This document shows, in pieces, positions 51,932 through 62,800 of a stretch of DNA of 64,000 nucleotides (position 1 is the stretch's first letter; every line of letters begins with the position of its first letter). Under the pieces are notes generated by a model, which saw nothing but the letters and a program-made list of their open reading frames with translations, ran no database searches and was not told where the DNA came from. Origin of the DNA: Arthrobacter sp. MYb229 (lineage in GTDB: Bacteria > Actinomycetota > Actinomycetes > Actinomycetales > Micrococcaceae); the NCBI RefSeq assembly GCF_002975405.1, contig NZ_PCPS01000001.1:1346730-1410729 (forward strand), read 5' to 3'. The position numbers and the translations under genes were made by a program.

Positions 51932-53107
51932 CTAGTTCTTGCCTTCGCTCGTGACAACTTCGCTGAGCAACTTGGCATAGACTTTGGCTGCTTCGCGCAA
52001 TGACGCGTTTTTCCGCACCCAATGTGAACCATGATTGTAGGTTTTCAGCATGTCCGGATTTTCTGCCAAGTGCTTCAGATGTTGCGTTAGTTCACCAAGG
52101 CTCTGACCGACAACTTGTCCGGACTCGGCAGCGGTGATGATCCCAGCGGCTTCTCCGCGCACTAGGCCTGTAATATGGCGGTCGAGATACAGTAATTCGT
52201 AGAGCTTCGAAGGTACGGTGTGATCGAAGCTTGGCCAGTCGGGTCGTAGTGATACGACGCATGTATCCGCCCAGGCGTAATTTTCCAGAACAAGATCTCC
52301 ATAAACGGACTCACGAAAATCAACGTCTGCATCAAGCTCAGCGGCCAGTTCAATCAAGCGTCGTTTCTCGGTTCCATTGCCTACTATCCTCAGAGAAATC
52401 TTATTGTCGAGAATTTTGGCCGCGTGAATAAGTGTGTCTAAACCTTGGCTCCGACCAATATTTCCGAGATAAAGAACGCGCAACGCTCCATTTCGAGGCT
52501 CGTTGCTTATGTCGGCTTCAGGGCGTTCAATTTCAACTCCGTTGGAAATCGTAGCTACGTTGCTCACCCCGTTCAATCGCATCTTTACTGCGAGGCCACG
52601 CGTCACGGTCACTAGGAGGTCGCTTCGTTTCACCAGATACGACAGCGCATGAGAAACAACCGGCTCCAACCAACGCCATTTCAAGACTTGGGATTCTCGT
52701 AAAAGGTCTGGCCACGCGTCGCGTAGGTCGACAACGAACGGTACACCGCGGATTTTACTGACTACATACCCAACAATCAGCGTCGGTAACGCCGGCACAG
52801 TCGCAACAACAACATCCGGACGGCTTTCATTCAAGGCTGCGGGCACGCTTAATACCGCGTCCGCACCATGCTTGAGGACTTTTCCAACCATGGATTTGGA
52901 TTTACGCAATGAACGATAACGTTTGATGTGGATGCGTTCATTGTCGTTGCGCGACTCGGAAGTTTGAGCTGTGATGCCCCATGGCTGGGGAGCAACCACA
53001 GTTAGTTCATGTCCTAATTTGGTCAATTCATCGGCAATGACGGACCAACGGCGTTGCGGCGGTGAGATTTCAGGAGAAAACGAATGAGTCAGCAACATGA
53101 TTTTCAT
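51932..53107 (-). CDS. Family 4 glycosyltransferase (WbuB-like)
   Basis: A 391-residue GT-B enzyme. It begins KIMLLTHSFSPEISPPQRRW and has VVATVPALPTLIVGY, VVDLRDAWPDLLRES, ISNGVEIERPE, LYLGNIGRSQGLDTLIHAA, RIVGNGTEKRRLIELA and PSKLYELLYLDR, the order seen in WbuB and CapM-type transferases using UDP-linked N-acetyl or amino sugars. It follows the CgeB-type gene with about 50 bases and precedes the next transferase with nine bases. The wecBC pair nearby makes UDP-ManNAcA, a possible donor for one of these enzymes. Confidence 0.9.
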   Translation of the reverse strand: MKIMLLTHSFSPEISPPQRRWSVIADELTKLGHELTVVAPQPWGITAQTSESRNDNERIHIKRYRSLRKSKSMVGKVLKHGADAVLSVPAALNESRPDVVVATVPALPTLIVGYVVSKIRGVPFVVDLRDAWPDLLRESQVLKWRWLEPVVSHALSYLVKRSDLLVTVTRGLAVKMRLNGVSNVATISNGVEIERPEADISNEPRNGALRVLYLGNIGRSQGLDTLIHAAKILDNKISLRIVGNGTEKRRLIELAAELDADVDFRESVYGDLVLENYAWADTCVVSLRPDWPSFDHTVPSKLYELLYLDRHITGLVRGEAAGIITAAESGQVVGQSLGELTQHLKHLAENPDMLKTYNHGSHWVRKNASLREAAKVYAKLLSEVVTSEGKN

Positions 53108-53156
53108 CTACTACTCACTCCTTAGCCTTCGTATACGAACTCGCACCCAGCCAACC

Positions 53157-55070
53157 TTAGAAGAAGAGATGCTTGTCATTACGTCCAAACCATTGAATAC
53201 TACCAGTAGCAGTTAGTTCAGCGTCGCTTAGTCCCCAGGTGTGAGCTTTTCCATCGCCGCTACGCATCTGCATGAAGTTAAAACGATCACTTGAATAGAC
53301 GGTTCCGCCACCATCTATGACATCACGCAGGAATTGGGTATCTTCTCCCCTGCTACGTGACGCAAAGGGCGTGTTCTTGAATACCGAAGCATGCCCGAGC
53401 ATCGTCGGTCCCATCACCAAATTCGTAAACCGGTGCTCCCGATGAGCGAATCGCAATAGGGTCGCGTCTGAATCTGCAAGGTACATGAAATGGGCTTGCT
53501 TCCCAACGATCGAGGCACCGCTATATCGCAGGGCTGCGACTTGATCGAAGAGGTAGTTTGCCCCGTAAAGATCGTCGTCGTCCATTTTAGTGATGAAACC
53601 CCCGGTCGCCTCAGCAACTGCTGCGTTAAGGCAATCGCCAAGGGACAACTCCGATGACAACTCTAGAATCTTATAGTCGGAGAGGTTCGCCTCGACGGCT
53701 TTGGCTTCAAAATCTTCACGATCAACGGCAAACCCGTGTGTGACAAGAACAAGCTCGGTATCGACATTGAGCTGTGTTCCGACGGTAGAAATGATGTGGT
53801 CAATCTGGTGCGGGCGGATCGTCGAAACCACGGCACTCACCTTGGGTCGTGTCGCCATGGATCGGACCGAAGGCCGAACCTGCGATAGTCCGACTAGCGA
53901 CTCTACTCGACGCGCGCGGTGGGCATAGGTGTGCTCGCTCCAGATACGCCGTTGCCCCAAATGCACCATTCGATCGCGGAGTTCTGGGCTCTGCACGATG
54001 CTGCGGATCGCGTTTGCTGCTTCTTCACGCGTCGAGACTTCTAATACCTCGGATGGGGCAAAGAAATTGCCTATAGCAGCACTTGGTGCTGATACTACGG
54101 CGCTACCGGCCGCCGTTATCTCAAAAATGCGGCGTGCGCACATACTCGGCGAGTCTACGACTGAATTTACGTTGAGAAAAACGTTGTAGAACTTATTGGC
54201 AGCTAGCATCCGGTCATAGTCCAAGGACCCAACTACATGTTCGGCGTAAGGAGCCGGGAATTGGTAATTTTCGTCTCCCCCATGTTGGCGAGAGAAGATA
54301 TCGAGTCCGTTCGGTAGCTTATCAGCTACGTCAGTTGCTCCCCCCAGTACGATTTCCATCTGCTCGCGGCGTTCTGGGAACTTATGGGCGAAATACATTC
54401 CGGCAAAAGCGACATCGCGACGTTCTTGGCTTAGCGGACGCACCGGGTTGTGAAATACCGGTTGCGCAGCGAAACTCAGCGATGCAATTCGTTCATGGCC
54501 TAATTCACGCTGGTAGTCCGCGATTTTACGTTCATCCGAGGTGAATACAAAATCAAAAAGCCGTGCACAGTCTAGGAAGTCTTCGAAATGAGGAGGGTCT
54601 TCTTTGTTCCAGAAGACTGCAGGAATGGCTTTCTCTTTGAATGCATTGACCATATCGACCAAGGCAGGTCTTGGTGCACTCGTACCTGTCAGGTGGTATT
54701 GCCATGCTTTGCCGTTTCCTGCCCACGCGGACTCGACGAAGAGCAAATCAAAATCTATTGATTCAAGATGCTCGTTCCAGTCATCCGGGGTGACAAAAGT
54801 GCAGTCCCACTCTGGGCTCCAAGCCCTTGCGCTAAAGTCATCCAGGATGACTGCAACTTTTAGTGCGGTTTCGGAGCGCTGAGCAGGTTCGAAGGCTACC
54901 GTTGGCAGCTGAAGCCCGAGTACCTTTTCGATGTCAGTTTGGAACCTGCGGTTAAAACCGCCGGCGCGAGATTCGTAGTTGCTGCGACGGTACCATTCTT
55001 GGACTTGTCGCGGGCCACCTTGTCGAAGGTGCCACAGCGCTTTTCGAAACTCGCCTAGTGCAATTTTCAC
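53157..55070 (-). CDS. Two-module glycosyltransferase (CgeB-like plus GT2)
   Basis: A 637-residue protein with two modules. Residues about 70-400 match the CgeB/DUF3880-Glyco_trans_1_2 type: LFVESAWAGNGKAW near 110, VFWNKEDPPHFEDF near 152, VFLNVNSVVDSPSMCARRIFEITAAG. Residues about 410-637 form a GT2 fold with VSAVVSTIRP, CLNAAVAEATGGFITKMDDDDLYG holding the DxD ligand, and RGEDTQFL. The first module shares LFVESAWAGN and FWNKEDP with the middle of the 1475-residue neighbour. The start is GTG at 55070. It may add two sugars in turn; that is inference. Confidence 0.87.
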   Translation of the reverse strand: MKIALGEFRKALWHLRQGGPRQVQEWYRRSNYESRAGGFNRRFQTDIEKVLGLQLPTVAFEPAQRSETALKVAVILDDFSARAWSPEWDCTFVTPDDWNEHLESIDFDLLFVESAWAGNGKAWQYHLTGTSAPRPALVDMVNAFKEKAIPAVFWNKEDPPHFEDFLDCARLFDFVFTSDERKIADYQRELGHERIASLSFAAQPVFHNPVRPLSQERRDVAFAGMYFAHKFPERREQMEIVLGGATDVADKLPNGLDIFSRQHGGDENYQFPAPYAEHVVGSLDYDRMLAANKFYNVFLNVNSVVDSPSMCARRIFEITAAGSAVVSAPSAAIGNFFAPSEVLEVSTREEAANAIRSIVQSPELRDRMVHLGQRRIWSEHTYAHRARRVESLVGLSQVRPSVRSMATRPKVSAVVSTIRPHQIDHIISTVGTQLNVDTELVLVTHGFAVDREDFEAKAVEANLSDYKILELSSELSLGDCLNAAVAEATGGFITKMDDDDLYGANYLFDQVAALRYSGASIVGKQAHFMYLADSDATLLRFAHREHRFTNLVMGPTMLGHASVFKNTPFASRSRGEDTQFLRDVIDGGGTVYSSDRFNFMQMRSGDGKAHTWGLSDAELTATGSIQWFGRNDKHLFF

Positions 55071-55187
55071 TTCTCAACTCACTCTAAAATATTCGCAGGC
55101 AGGAATTACCAATATTACAGCGAGGCGCGCCCCAGACTCTATTCGGGACTATGACGCGCCTCGTTACCTTGAACATAGTTCCAAAAA

Positions 55188-58100
55188 CTAGTCAGCTTCG
55201 ATGGCTTTAACCAGTTGAGTCATGATCTTCTTGGAATCGTAGTTTTCCACCGTGAAAGCTCTCGCTTCTTCTACCGATTTGTCGAAGCGCTCTTGGCTTG
55301 AAACGATTCCGGCAATGTGCTTAGCAGCAAGTTGCGTATCGGTAAACAGCCATTCTTCGGGGTAGAGCCACTCAGAACCTGGCCATGCCAATCCAACAGG
55401 AAGTGCGCGGGAAGCAGCACCATCAGCCAAAGTGAAGTGGAAGGACTCAAAATCGCTGGTGGATACCGCAACACCAACCCGCTGATACCACTGGTCCATG
55501 TCGTCGCCCTGCGGGTCGAAGGCTACTGCACCCTTCAGGAGCGGCGACTCGTCGATCCGGGCATACTGAGCCTCATAGAACGCCATCTCTTCGACCCTTG
55601 CGGCCATCCAAGGATAGTCTTCGGGACGTTTCCCCTTCACCCGTAAGGTGAATCGTTCATCGGTAGCACGGAGCTCTTCCAATAGATCTAGGACTAGGTC
55701 AAAACGCTTCATTTGTGGAACCATTCCGACAAATCCCAAGACAAACTTGGAATCAGCGTCCTTTGGAAGATCAAGCTTGCCTGTATCTACCGAGTTCGGA
55801 ATGACATAAGTTTTTTCTTCAGGAATTCCGAATTTTTGGATTGCCATCCCACGAATAAGCTCGCTGACGAAGATCACTCGATCAACTTTCTTGAACTTCA
55901 CCTTGTTAGGGTAGTCGGTGAACAGCTCCTGAGAATGGAAGCGAGTGATCAGCCGCTGGTTTGGTTTGACATGCTTCGAGTACCATGCAAGATTCCCTAG
56001 GGACCATTCGCAAAATATGGTGTCGGCATCTTTAAGTAGTTGCGCACTCAGCTCACTATCATGCTGAGCGTGCCCCGCCCACTGATCTACGCTTAATTGG
56101 TGACCCTGTTCTTCCACGGCCTTCATGATCTGGCCGGCAAATTTCAGGTCGTGACCGGCAACTAAAACGGTTCGATCATTTGGAGCGGTATTCACCGCTG
56201 CGTGTGCTACTCCGCTATCTTGCTGTTCGACGACGCCAAAAGGTCGGCGCAGTCTCAGATGGACTCTGCGTTGTGGGTCATTTGCTTGTTCCATTTTAAG
56301 CCGTGGCGAGGCCGCCGTCGGCTCATCCTTGAGCCACAATGGAAGCCCACGTACGTTTAGATCTCGTTCAGACGCTTCAACGCTAGAGGCTCCACCATAC
56401 TGGTATGCGATCACTAGGTCTTCCAGCAAATGAGGGTCCCCGAGCACTTGCTGTGCTCGTGAAACAGAGACCTGAGACTGGCGCAGGCCATCCGGTCCCA
56501 CAGCATGAATTCCGTGGGCTTTCAAGATATCGATGGCAGACGAATTTTCTTCGGTCTGTGCAGTATAGATCTCGCCGGGGCGAATCGATGAAGCCAAGAT
56601 CTGCTCTGCAACTTCACCATCGACAGTTTCAAGCTCGAGTCCAATCGTTGGCAGCGTTGGGATTTCAACGGCGATCCCGGCCATACGAAGTGCAAGTGCC
56701 AGACGGTGGTGCGCCAAGTGCTTCTGGAAAGTGACGCGCATCGGCGCCCACGCGTCCAAAACGCGGTCGGCTTCACTTTGCATCCAAAGTGAGATGATTA
56801 ATTCAGATTCTTCGCTGCTACGGACTACGGGGACGGTGTCGTCAAACATCCAAGTGACGCCGAAGCTCTTACCGCTGATCTGTGGGGTTCCACAAGCTGC
56901 AATTTCAAAGACGCGTCGGGAGAACATGGTCGGTGATCCATTGACCGAGTTGACGTTTACATGGACTGGATGAGATTTGTAAGCATCAACCATCTCGTCA
57001 TAGGTCAGTCCCCCTTGTACAAATGGCTGTAGCGCAGCAGGGAATTTATATGGGGATTCCGGGTTATCGGCCTGGCGATCATAGATCGTCAACCCCTGCT
57101 TGCGAGCACCTTCAAGGATGGTCCGCAATTCTTGAGAGCGTTCCGCGTAACGGTCGCCGTAGTACGATCCGCCATATGCTACGGAATGGGAATACGGACG
57201 GTTTGTCCCCAACGGGTTGTGAATTTCAGCTTGAGCCCAGAATGGAAGGCTTCCCAAGGCGCGCATGTACCCGCCGCGGTTCTCCCAATAGTCTTCAAGA
57301 CAATTGGCATCCGTGGTCAAAACCACGTCGAAGAGTTTTGCTGTCCTGCGGAAGCGATTGAAGTGAACGGGATCTTCCTTGTTCCAGAAAATCGTAGGAA
57401 TACCGTTCTTACGGCAATATTTTGTGAGCGCGTCAAGGTCGGAACATTGGTCATCGTCGTAGTAACCGACCTTACGCGTCCAAGTTTCGGAATTACCGGC
57501 CCAAGCGGACTCCACGAAGAGCACGTCTACAGGCTGTGCAGAAAGGACTTGCCGCCAGTTCTCCGGTGTTGGAGCCACTAGACTCACTTCACGTTTGAGC
57601 GTCGAAGTCGTAAACTCGTCGGCAATAATTGCCATACGAAGGTCCTTGAGATTCTTACCCGCCACCGGACGCTTTTGGACGCTGCGCATTTTCTCCGTAA
57701 AGGTCTGCGCAACGATAGGCCACGTCCGGGTTTCTACCGTCCACTGACGCGCTCTACGGCCGATGTTCTGAGCTAGCTTGGGATCGCTTGCCAGCTTCGT
57801 GATCTGTTCACTGAGGGAATCTACGTTGTCGGCCGCAAATAGCAAACCGCGTTCGGAATCCGTCCCAAGCAAAGTCGCAATAGGCGAGACATCTGAACCA
57901 ATAACGGGACGTCCGGCAGCCATGGCTTCGATTGGTTTCAATGGTGAGACGAGCTCGGTGACTATATTCGATTTACGCGGGCAAACCACTGCATCGAAGA
58001 TCGCCAGGTAGTCGTTGATATCCTCGTTTGGTACTCGTCCGGTAAATCGGATGCGTTCCCCAAGACCCAGCTCCGCGACTTGCTGTTCTAAGGCCGGCAG

Positions 58101-59615
58101 CGCATTACCGTCGCCAACGATCAGCGCGCCAACGTGGTCAAATTCTTCCGGCAGGCCAGCTACCGCCTCAATAAGAAGGTCCAGACCTTCATAGTTAACC
58201 AAACTTCCAGCATATCCAAGCAGGAATTCTCCAGCAAACTTCTTATTAGCCGCAGTGGAGCGCTCCACTGGCAATGGAACATATTGGAAAATATTCGCTG
58301 CATTAGGCAGAATCGAAATATTCGACTTCGTCGCGCCGCGTGAAACTAGCTCATCACGAACCTCTTCGGTGATTGCGAACACCTGGTCAGCTTCATTTGC
58401 TACGAGCGTTTCAAGCTTGCGGGTAAGGTCAAAGCGTTCGGAGGTAAGCCAAGTTTCATTGTTCGCGGCGGCTGTGATTTCCCAAAGTCCACGCACCTCG
58501 TAAATGAATGGAATACCGAGCCGACGGGCAGCGATGAGAGCCGGAAGAGCCGTGATGTGATTTGACGCCGAGACAATTACAGCCGGACGGTTCATCATTG
58601 CTTCGCGTACGTAGATATCGGCAGCTAGCTGGATGAACTTATCCAACGGATCATTTCGAAGCGATACACCTGGGTTAAAATGAGTCTTGACGCCCTGGAA
58701 GTCGCGGATCATACGCTTCTGAGATGGTGCCTTCTTAGTGACTTTCGAGTCCCACGGGTAGCCGGGACGCGCAGCAATAAATAGATCAATGCCTGCATCC
58801 GCTACTGCCTTGGTCAGCCCAGTAGTACGTGTCGAATATCCGTTACTGTTGAACTCCCCTGTGCTGTGTGCGCAATACATCACCTTGTCTGCTTGCGGGA
58901 CATAAGCAGGAGAAGAAGTTCTTGGGGGAATTGCTGGGAGCGCCGTTTGCAACCGCGCTTGGCCCATGACTTGCAGGTGCAGTGGCCCAAAATTCTTCGG
59001 TGAATCTGAGCCCGCCATCAACTCAGTTAATGCTTTCGCTGGCTCAGTAATTTGTCCTAAGTCACGGTACTTTTCGACTTCTAATTTCGCCAATGTCCGA
59101 AGATTAGTTACGAGATCATCGTTAGCATTTGAAAAAGTATTTTCAGGAGAGCGCTCAGTAACGGCCAATGCCAACTGCTTGGAAGCATTCTGCGAGGTAT
59201 CTGGTAACGAAGAAACAGGTTTCTTGCTGAAAGGGCTCTTCAACCCACGCGCTGCTTTAACCACCGGATGTGATTTCAGATTCTCGTATGCAGTCTTGAA
59301 TTTTTCCGCGCGTGCGTGTTCCTTATTTAGTTGTTTTTTTAGGATCGACGCTTCTTGGCTGACCTTTCTGCGATCTACTTCTGACTGGTTTACGGAACGT
59401 TCAAGCCGAACTACTAGGCCTTCGAGTTTTACACTCCGACTGCGCAGATCACTGTTCTCCGCTTTGAGCTTCATGCTAAGAGAACGGTATTCAAGAATGT
59501 CTTCAAGCATAGTGAGTTCGACATCTTTATCGAGGTTCGCATACTCCTGCTGCATGCTATGTAGCTGTGCTCGTGTAGCTATCGGCTGCGCTGCCTTCCG
59601 ATTTGACCGTTTCAA
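55188..59615 (-). CDS. Giant three-module glycosyltransferase with N-terminal coiled coil
   Basis: A 1475-residue protein. Residues about 20-115 form a coiled coil rich in Leu, Glu and Lys. A family 4 GT-B module runs about 245-640 (SNGYSTRTTGLTKAV, YEVRGLWEITAAAN, LPNAANIF, SPLKPIEAMAAGRP). A CgeB-like module spans about 655-970 (LFVESAWAGNSETW near 699, FWNKEDPVHFNRF near 743, VNVNSVNGSPTMFSRRVFEIAACG). A third GT-B module lies at about 1170-1475 (IPNSVDTGKLD, LGFVGMVPQMKRFDLVLDLL, STSDFESFHFTLADGAASRALPVGLAW, the last shown in part as STSDFESFHFTLADG). The first two modules look like those in the two neighbouring proteins. The start is TTG at 59615 behind GGGAGC. The coiled coil may serve assembly or chain-length control; function is inferred only. 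Confidence 0.88.
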   Translation of the reverse strand: MKRSNRKAAQPIATRAQLHSMQQEYANLDKDVELTMLEDILEYRSLSMKLKAENSDLRSRSVKLEGLVVRLERSVNQSEVDRRKVSQEASILKKQLNKEHARAEKFKTAYENLKSHPVVKAARGLKSPFSKKPVSSLPDTSQNASKQLALAVTERSPENTFSNANDDLVTNLRTLAKLEVEKYRDLGQITEPAKALTELMAGSDSPKNFGPLHLQVMGQARLQTALPAIPPRTSSPAYVPQADKVMYCAHSTGEFNSNGYSTRTTGLTKAVADAGIDLFIAARPGYPWDSKVTKKAPSQKRMIRDFQGVKTHFNPGVSLRNDPLDKFIQLAADIYVREAMMNRPAVIVSASNHITALPALIAARRLGIPFIYEVRGLWEITAAANNETWLTSERFDLTRKLETLVANEADQVFAITEEVRDELVSRGATKSNISILPNAANIFQYVPLPVERSTAANKKFAGEFLLGYAGSLVNYEGLDLLIEAVAGLPEEFDHVGALIVGDGNALPALEQQVAELGLGERIRFTGRVPNEDINDYLAIFDAVVCPRKSNIVTELVSPLKPIEAMAAGRPVIGSDVSPIATLLGTDSERGLLFAADNVDSLSEQITKLASDPKLAQNIGRRARQWTVETRTWPIVAQTFTEKMRSVQKRPVAGKNLKDLRMAIIADEFTTSTLKREVSLVAPTPENWRQVLSAQPVDVLFVESAWAGNSETWTRKVGYYDDDQCSDLDALTKYCRKNGIPTIFWNKEDPVHFNRFRRTAKLFDVVLTTDANCLEDYWENRGGYMRALGSLPFWAQAEIHNPLGTNRPYSHSVAYGGSYYGDRYAERSQELRTILEGARKQGLTIYDRQADNPESPYKFPAALQPFVQGGLTYDEMVDAYKSHPVHVNVNSVNGSPTMFSRRVFEIAACGTPQISGKSFGVTWMFDDTVPVVRSSEESELIISLWMQSEADRVLDAWAPMRVTFQKHLAHHRLALALRMAGIAVEIPTLPTIGLELETVDGEVAEQILASSIRPGEIYTAQTEENSSAIDILKAHGIHAVGPDGLRQSQVSVSRAQQVLGDPHLLEDLVIAYQYGGASSVEASERDLNVRGLPLWLKDEPTAASPRLKMEQANDPQRRVHLRLRRPFGVVEQQDSGVAHAAVNTAPNDRTVLVAGHDLKFAGQIMKAVEEQGHQLSVDQWAGHAQHDSELSAQLLKDADTIFCEWSLGNLAWYSKHVKPNQRLITRFHSQELFTDYPNKVKFKKVDRVIFVSELIRGMAIQKFGIPEEKTYVIPNSVDTGKLDLPKDADSKFVLGFVGMVPQMKRFDLVLDLLEELRATDERFTLRVKGKRPEDYPWMAARVEEMAFYEAQYARIDESPLLKGAVAFDPQGDDMDQWYQRVGVAVSTSDFESFHFTLADGAASRALPVGLAWPGSEWLYPEEWLFTDTQLAAKHIAGIVSSQERFDKSVEEARAFTVENYDSKKIMTQLVKAIEAD

Positions 59616-59747
59616 CGAAGAAGCTCCCTATAAATAGTTATCTGATCCAGCTATTAGTCTAGCGGTTCGACAGTAAAACAAGGACTTTGACAATTCCCTG
59701 AAACAGACCCCAGTAAACTATACGGAACTAATAGATTTACCCTAGGA

Positions 59748-61479
59748 CCTGTTTCGTACCCTGGTTTGTGATTGAGAAACTCAACAGGATCATGACCTGA
59801 TGGTTTGTTTCCTCATCGTGCCCGAAATACGCACTAATAAATAGGACCTCGGTACCCTGTAGCGATGGGTTCCCGATTTATCGGCAAGCTCAGCTCAGGT
59901 TCTGGAGCTGTCGCCGTGCAAATCGTGGACCAAGCTGGACGCACCGCCATCTCCGTGGTGCGCCTCGGCTCAGCGAGTGCCGACGCCGAACTAGCACTGT
60001 TGCTGCGCACCGCCCCGCAACGCTTGCATCCAGGCAACAAGCCTTCGACTTCGGCGATTTGGAACAAGAACCCGCATTCCTAGTCGAGGTTGCTGACTGC
60101 ACAAAGTACGCCGAACTGCCTGATTTTAATCTTGACCGCAGAAGACCCCGAGTCGGTTGCACAGGCACCGCGAAAGTCGTTGTGCCCCCTAAGGCGGAAC
60201 TGTGGGAAATCTTCACCTCAGCCTATGCACGTCTTTGGTTCGAAATCCTTGACGACGAAGGATTTCGTGCCATGGTGCAAGCTAGACTCCTCGAGCCGAC
60301 GTCCAAATCAGACACAATCAGAGTGCACCGCGACATCGCCGTACCGCACCCGTCCCTGCGGAACCTTTCTTCGTAGCTGGCATCGCTGCCACGACAAAGA
60401 CTACAAAGGCACCCTGGCCACAGCCATGTTCGCCCTCCACACGCAAGCCGTGGAACTCGAAGCAATGATCATGTACGAAGTCACCACCCTTCACTTCGAA
60501 TCGAAAAAGAAGATGACCTCCGCAAAATCCGCATGAGCAAAAGATTATCGGGTAGACCCCCAAATCCAAGTAGGGATTCTGGTGGATCCGGTAGGCTTCC
60601 AGCTGGAATTGCATATTTTTGCCGGGAACACAGCCGAGACCACCACGATCGTTCCGGTAGTCCAAGCGTCTCAGGAACGGCACGATATTGCCAACATGAT
60701 GGTCGTCGCTGATGCTGGCATGCCCTCCGACGTGAACCTGATCGCGTTGAAAGACGCCGGATTCAAATTCATTATCGGTTCGCGTATAGCCAATGGGCCT
60801 TATGCAGGAACATTTGGATACGAAGCGCACCCGGTTCGCCAACGGGCATATCCTGGAATCCATACGACCGATGGGACAACGTTCTAGTGCTCGCGAGGGG
60901 CGAAAGATTTATCAGTGGTCCGCGAAACGTTTCGTCACTGACAATCGGAACATAAATCTGAAGGAACGCCGAGCCATGGGTATTGCCGAAGACACCAGCC
61001 AAATGTGTAAAGCAAGATTCGTGCAAACGACTAGGGCGAGGCCTGTAGTGGATGAAGCCAGGATCGAGCGAGCCCGAATGCTGGCCGGACTCTATGGCTA
61101 GTTGACGAATACCGATCAGTCAGTGATAAATGGCCAGACGGTCCTCGGCTCATACCATGAACTCTGGCAGGTTGAAGCGTCCTTCCGCATGACCAAGACT
61201 GACTCTTCCGATCGGTCAGAGTTCCATCGAGACGAGGACGCCAACGATGCTCATTGACCGTGGTGTTCGCCGCGTTGGCGATGGGCAGGCATGTGCAGGA
61301 GCTATCTGGGATGAGTTTGAAACGGATTATCACTGATTTGCAGGTCGTTCGTTCGGCGAAAGTCAAGGTCAATGGTGATTATGTGGTGATTCCTGCTGAC
61401 GTTTCTGTGGAGCTCCGACGACTATTTGCGAAGCTCAAGCGTGGATAAAGTACTTACTAGGACTTTGGCACGGAACAGG
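59748..61479 (+). mobile_element. Decayed IS1634-type insertion sequence
   Basis: A 1732-bp element bounded by imperfect inverted repeats: CCTGTTTCGTACC at 59748-59760 and GGCACGGAACAGG at 61467-61479 (the complement CCTGTTCCGTGCC agrees at 11 of 13 bases). It holds a broken transposase gene. No clear target duplication is seen. It begins about 130 bp before the 1475-residue glycosyltransferase gene and ends about 155 bp before ugd. Confidence 0.8.
59865..61448 (+). pseudogene. Broken IS1634-family transposase
   Basis: The protein can be followed in order through changing frames: GSRFIGKLSSGSGAVAVQIV from 59865, QEPAFLVEVAD near 60065, ARLLEPTSKSDTIRVH near 60280, HRCHDKDYKGTLA near 60380, VTTLHFESKK near 60480, DPVGFQLELHIFAGNTAETTTIVP from 60582 (shown in part as NTAETTTIVPVV), VADAGM, then RTRFANGHILESI from about 60830 and VVFAALAMGRHVQELSGMS from 61260. 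At least five frameshifts or stops break it (near 60030, 60350, 60510-60545, 60795 and 61110-61250). It cannot make an active enzyme. Family assignment is from remembered IS1634-type sequences. Confidence 0.85.
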
Positions 61480-61573
61480 CAAGACGTTCAATGCAGATTC
61501 GCGTGCTTAGACTGCGTTATTCACATGAATGACAACGAGCGCAAAATCAGTGAGTACGCACCGTTCGTAGATT

Positions 61574-61602
61574 TTGATTGAAACGGTTTAACGAGAGACA
61601 AT
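61574..61602 (+). promoter_or_regulatory. Promoter of ugd
   Basis: TTGATT at 61574-61579 and GACAAT at 61597-61602 are separated by exactly 17 bp. Transcription would start near 61609, about 25 nt before the ugd ATG. It lies just outside the right end of the IS1634-type element. Confidence 0.6.
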
Positions 61603-61633
61603 AAACGAGTTCGAATAAAAGAGAGTTGGATTC

Positions 61634-62800
61634 ATGAAGATAGCAGTTGTTGGAACTGGTTATGTTGGCATGTCAATCGCTGCCTTGCTGGCACGCCATC
61701 ACCATGTCATTGCATTAGATATCAACGAGCAACGCGTTGGGCTCGTCAATCAGAAGCTCTCGCCAATCGCTGACGAAGAGTTGACCCGGTACCTAAACCA
61801 CGAAGAACTCAAGCTATCGGCGACTACTGTTTCCGCCGAAGCCTACGATGAAGCAGACTTTGTCATCGTCGCGACACCAACAAATTATGACCCCGAAACC
61901 AATCATTTTGACACTTCCTCGGTCGAGTCGGTCATCTCAGACGCTGTTACCCTAAATCCAAAAGTAAACATCGTCATCAAATCAACTGTCCCAGTAGGCT
62001 TTACCAGCGACCTCCAGAAGCATCACCCTGGAACGAAAATAATATTTTCCCCAGAGTTCTTGCGTGAAGGACGTGCCCTATACGACAATCTCCATCCTTC
62101 TCGAATCGTTGTCGGAGACCAAAGTGAGCACGGAGAGAAATTTGCACAACTTCTCCTAGAAGGCAGCCTGGAGAAGCACGTCCCAATACTTCTGACCGAC
62201 CCGACAGAAGCAGAAGCAATCAAGTTATTCTCCAACACATATCTAGCTCTGAGAGTTGCGTACTTCAATGAGTTGGATACATATGCAACATCGCGTGGCC
62301 TAAATTCCGCTCAGATCATCAATGGTGTTGGACTGGATCCACGCATTGGAAGCCACTACAACAATCCGTCTTTTGGCTATGGCGGCTATTGCCTTCCGAA
62401 GGATACGAAACAGCTTCTGGCTAACTACGACGAAGTCCCTCAGAACTTAATTTCGGCGATTGTTGATGCGAATAGAACCCGTAAGGACTTCATTGCGGAC
62501 GATATCCTGGCTCGCAAACCGGAAACAGTTGGTATCTATCGTCTAGTTATGAAGGAAGGTTCGGACAACTTCCGACAATCCGCGATTCAAGGCGTAATGA
62601 AGCGAATCAAGGCCAAAGGCGTAGAAGTTATAGTTTACGAACCGACCTTGGACGCTGACGAATTCTTCCACTCCAAAGTAACGAAAGATTTTGATTCTTT
62701 TGTACGCGAATCGGATGTCATCATCGCTAACCGTCAATCAAAAGACCTAGAATTAGTTTCCGATAAAGTGTACACGCGTGATATCTACGGACGTGATTAG
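61634..62800 (+). CDS. ugd: UDP-glucose 6-dehydrogenase
   Basis: A 388-residue enzyme oxidising UDP-glucose (made by GalU) to UDP-glucuronate. [18 protein letters not shown] is the NAD loop, [15 protein letters not shown] the second signature, [11 protein letters not shown] the substrate loop, and [15 protein letters not shown] carries the catalytic cysteine. Size and motifs match the short enterobacterial-type Ugd. It looks A/T-richer than its neighbours and sits alone on the plus strand between insertion-sequence remains, which suggests acquisition by transfer. UDP-glucuronate could feed the adjacent glycosyltransferases. The ATG at 61634 has only a modest AGAG site. Confidence 0.95.
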   Translation: MKIAVVGTGYVGMSIAALLARHHHVIALDINEQRVGLVNQKLSPIADEELTRYLNHEELKLSATTVSAEAYDEADFVIVATPTNYDPETNHFDTSSVESVISDAVTLNPKVNIVIKSTVPVGFTSDLQKHHPGTKIIFSPEFLREGRALYDNLHPSRIVVGDQSEHGEKFAQLLLEGSLEKHVPILLTDPTEAEAIKLFSNTYLALRVAYFNELDTYATSRGLNSAQIINGVGLDPRIGSHYNNPSFGYGGYCLPKDTKQLLANYDEVPQNLISAIVDANRTRKDFIADDILARKPETVGIYRLVMKEGSDNFRQSAIQGVMKRIKAKGVEVIVYEPTLDADEFFHSKVTKDFDSFVRESDVIIANRQSKDLELVSDKVYTRDIYGRD

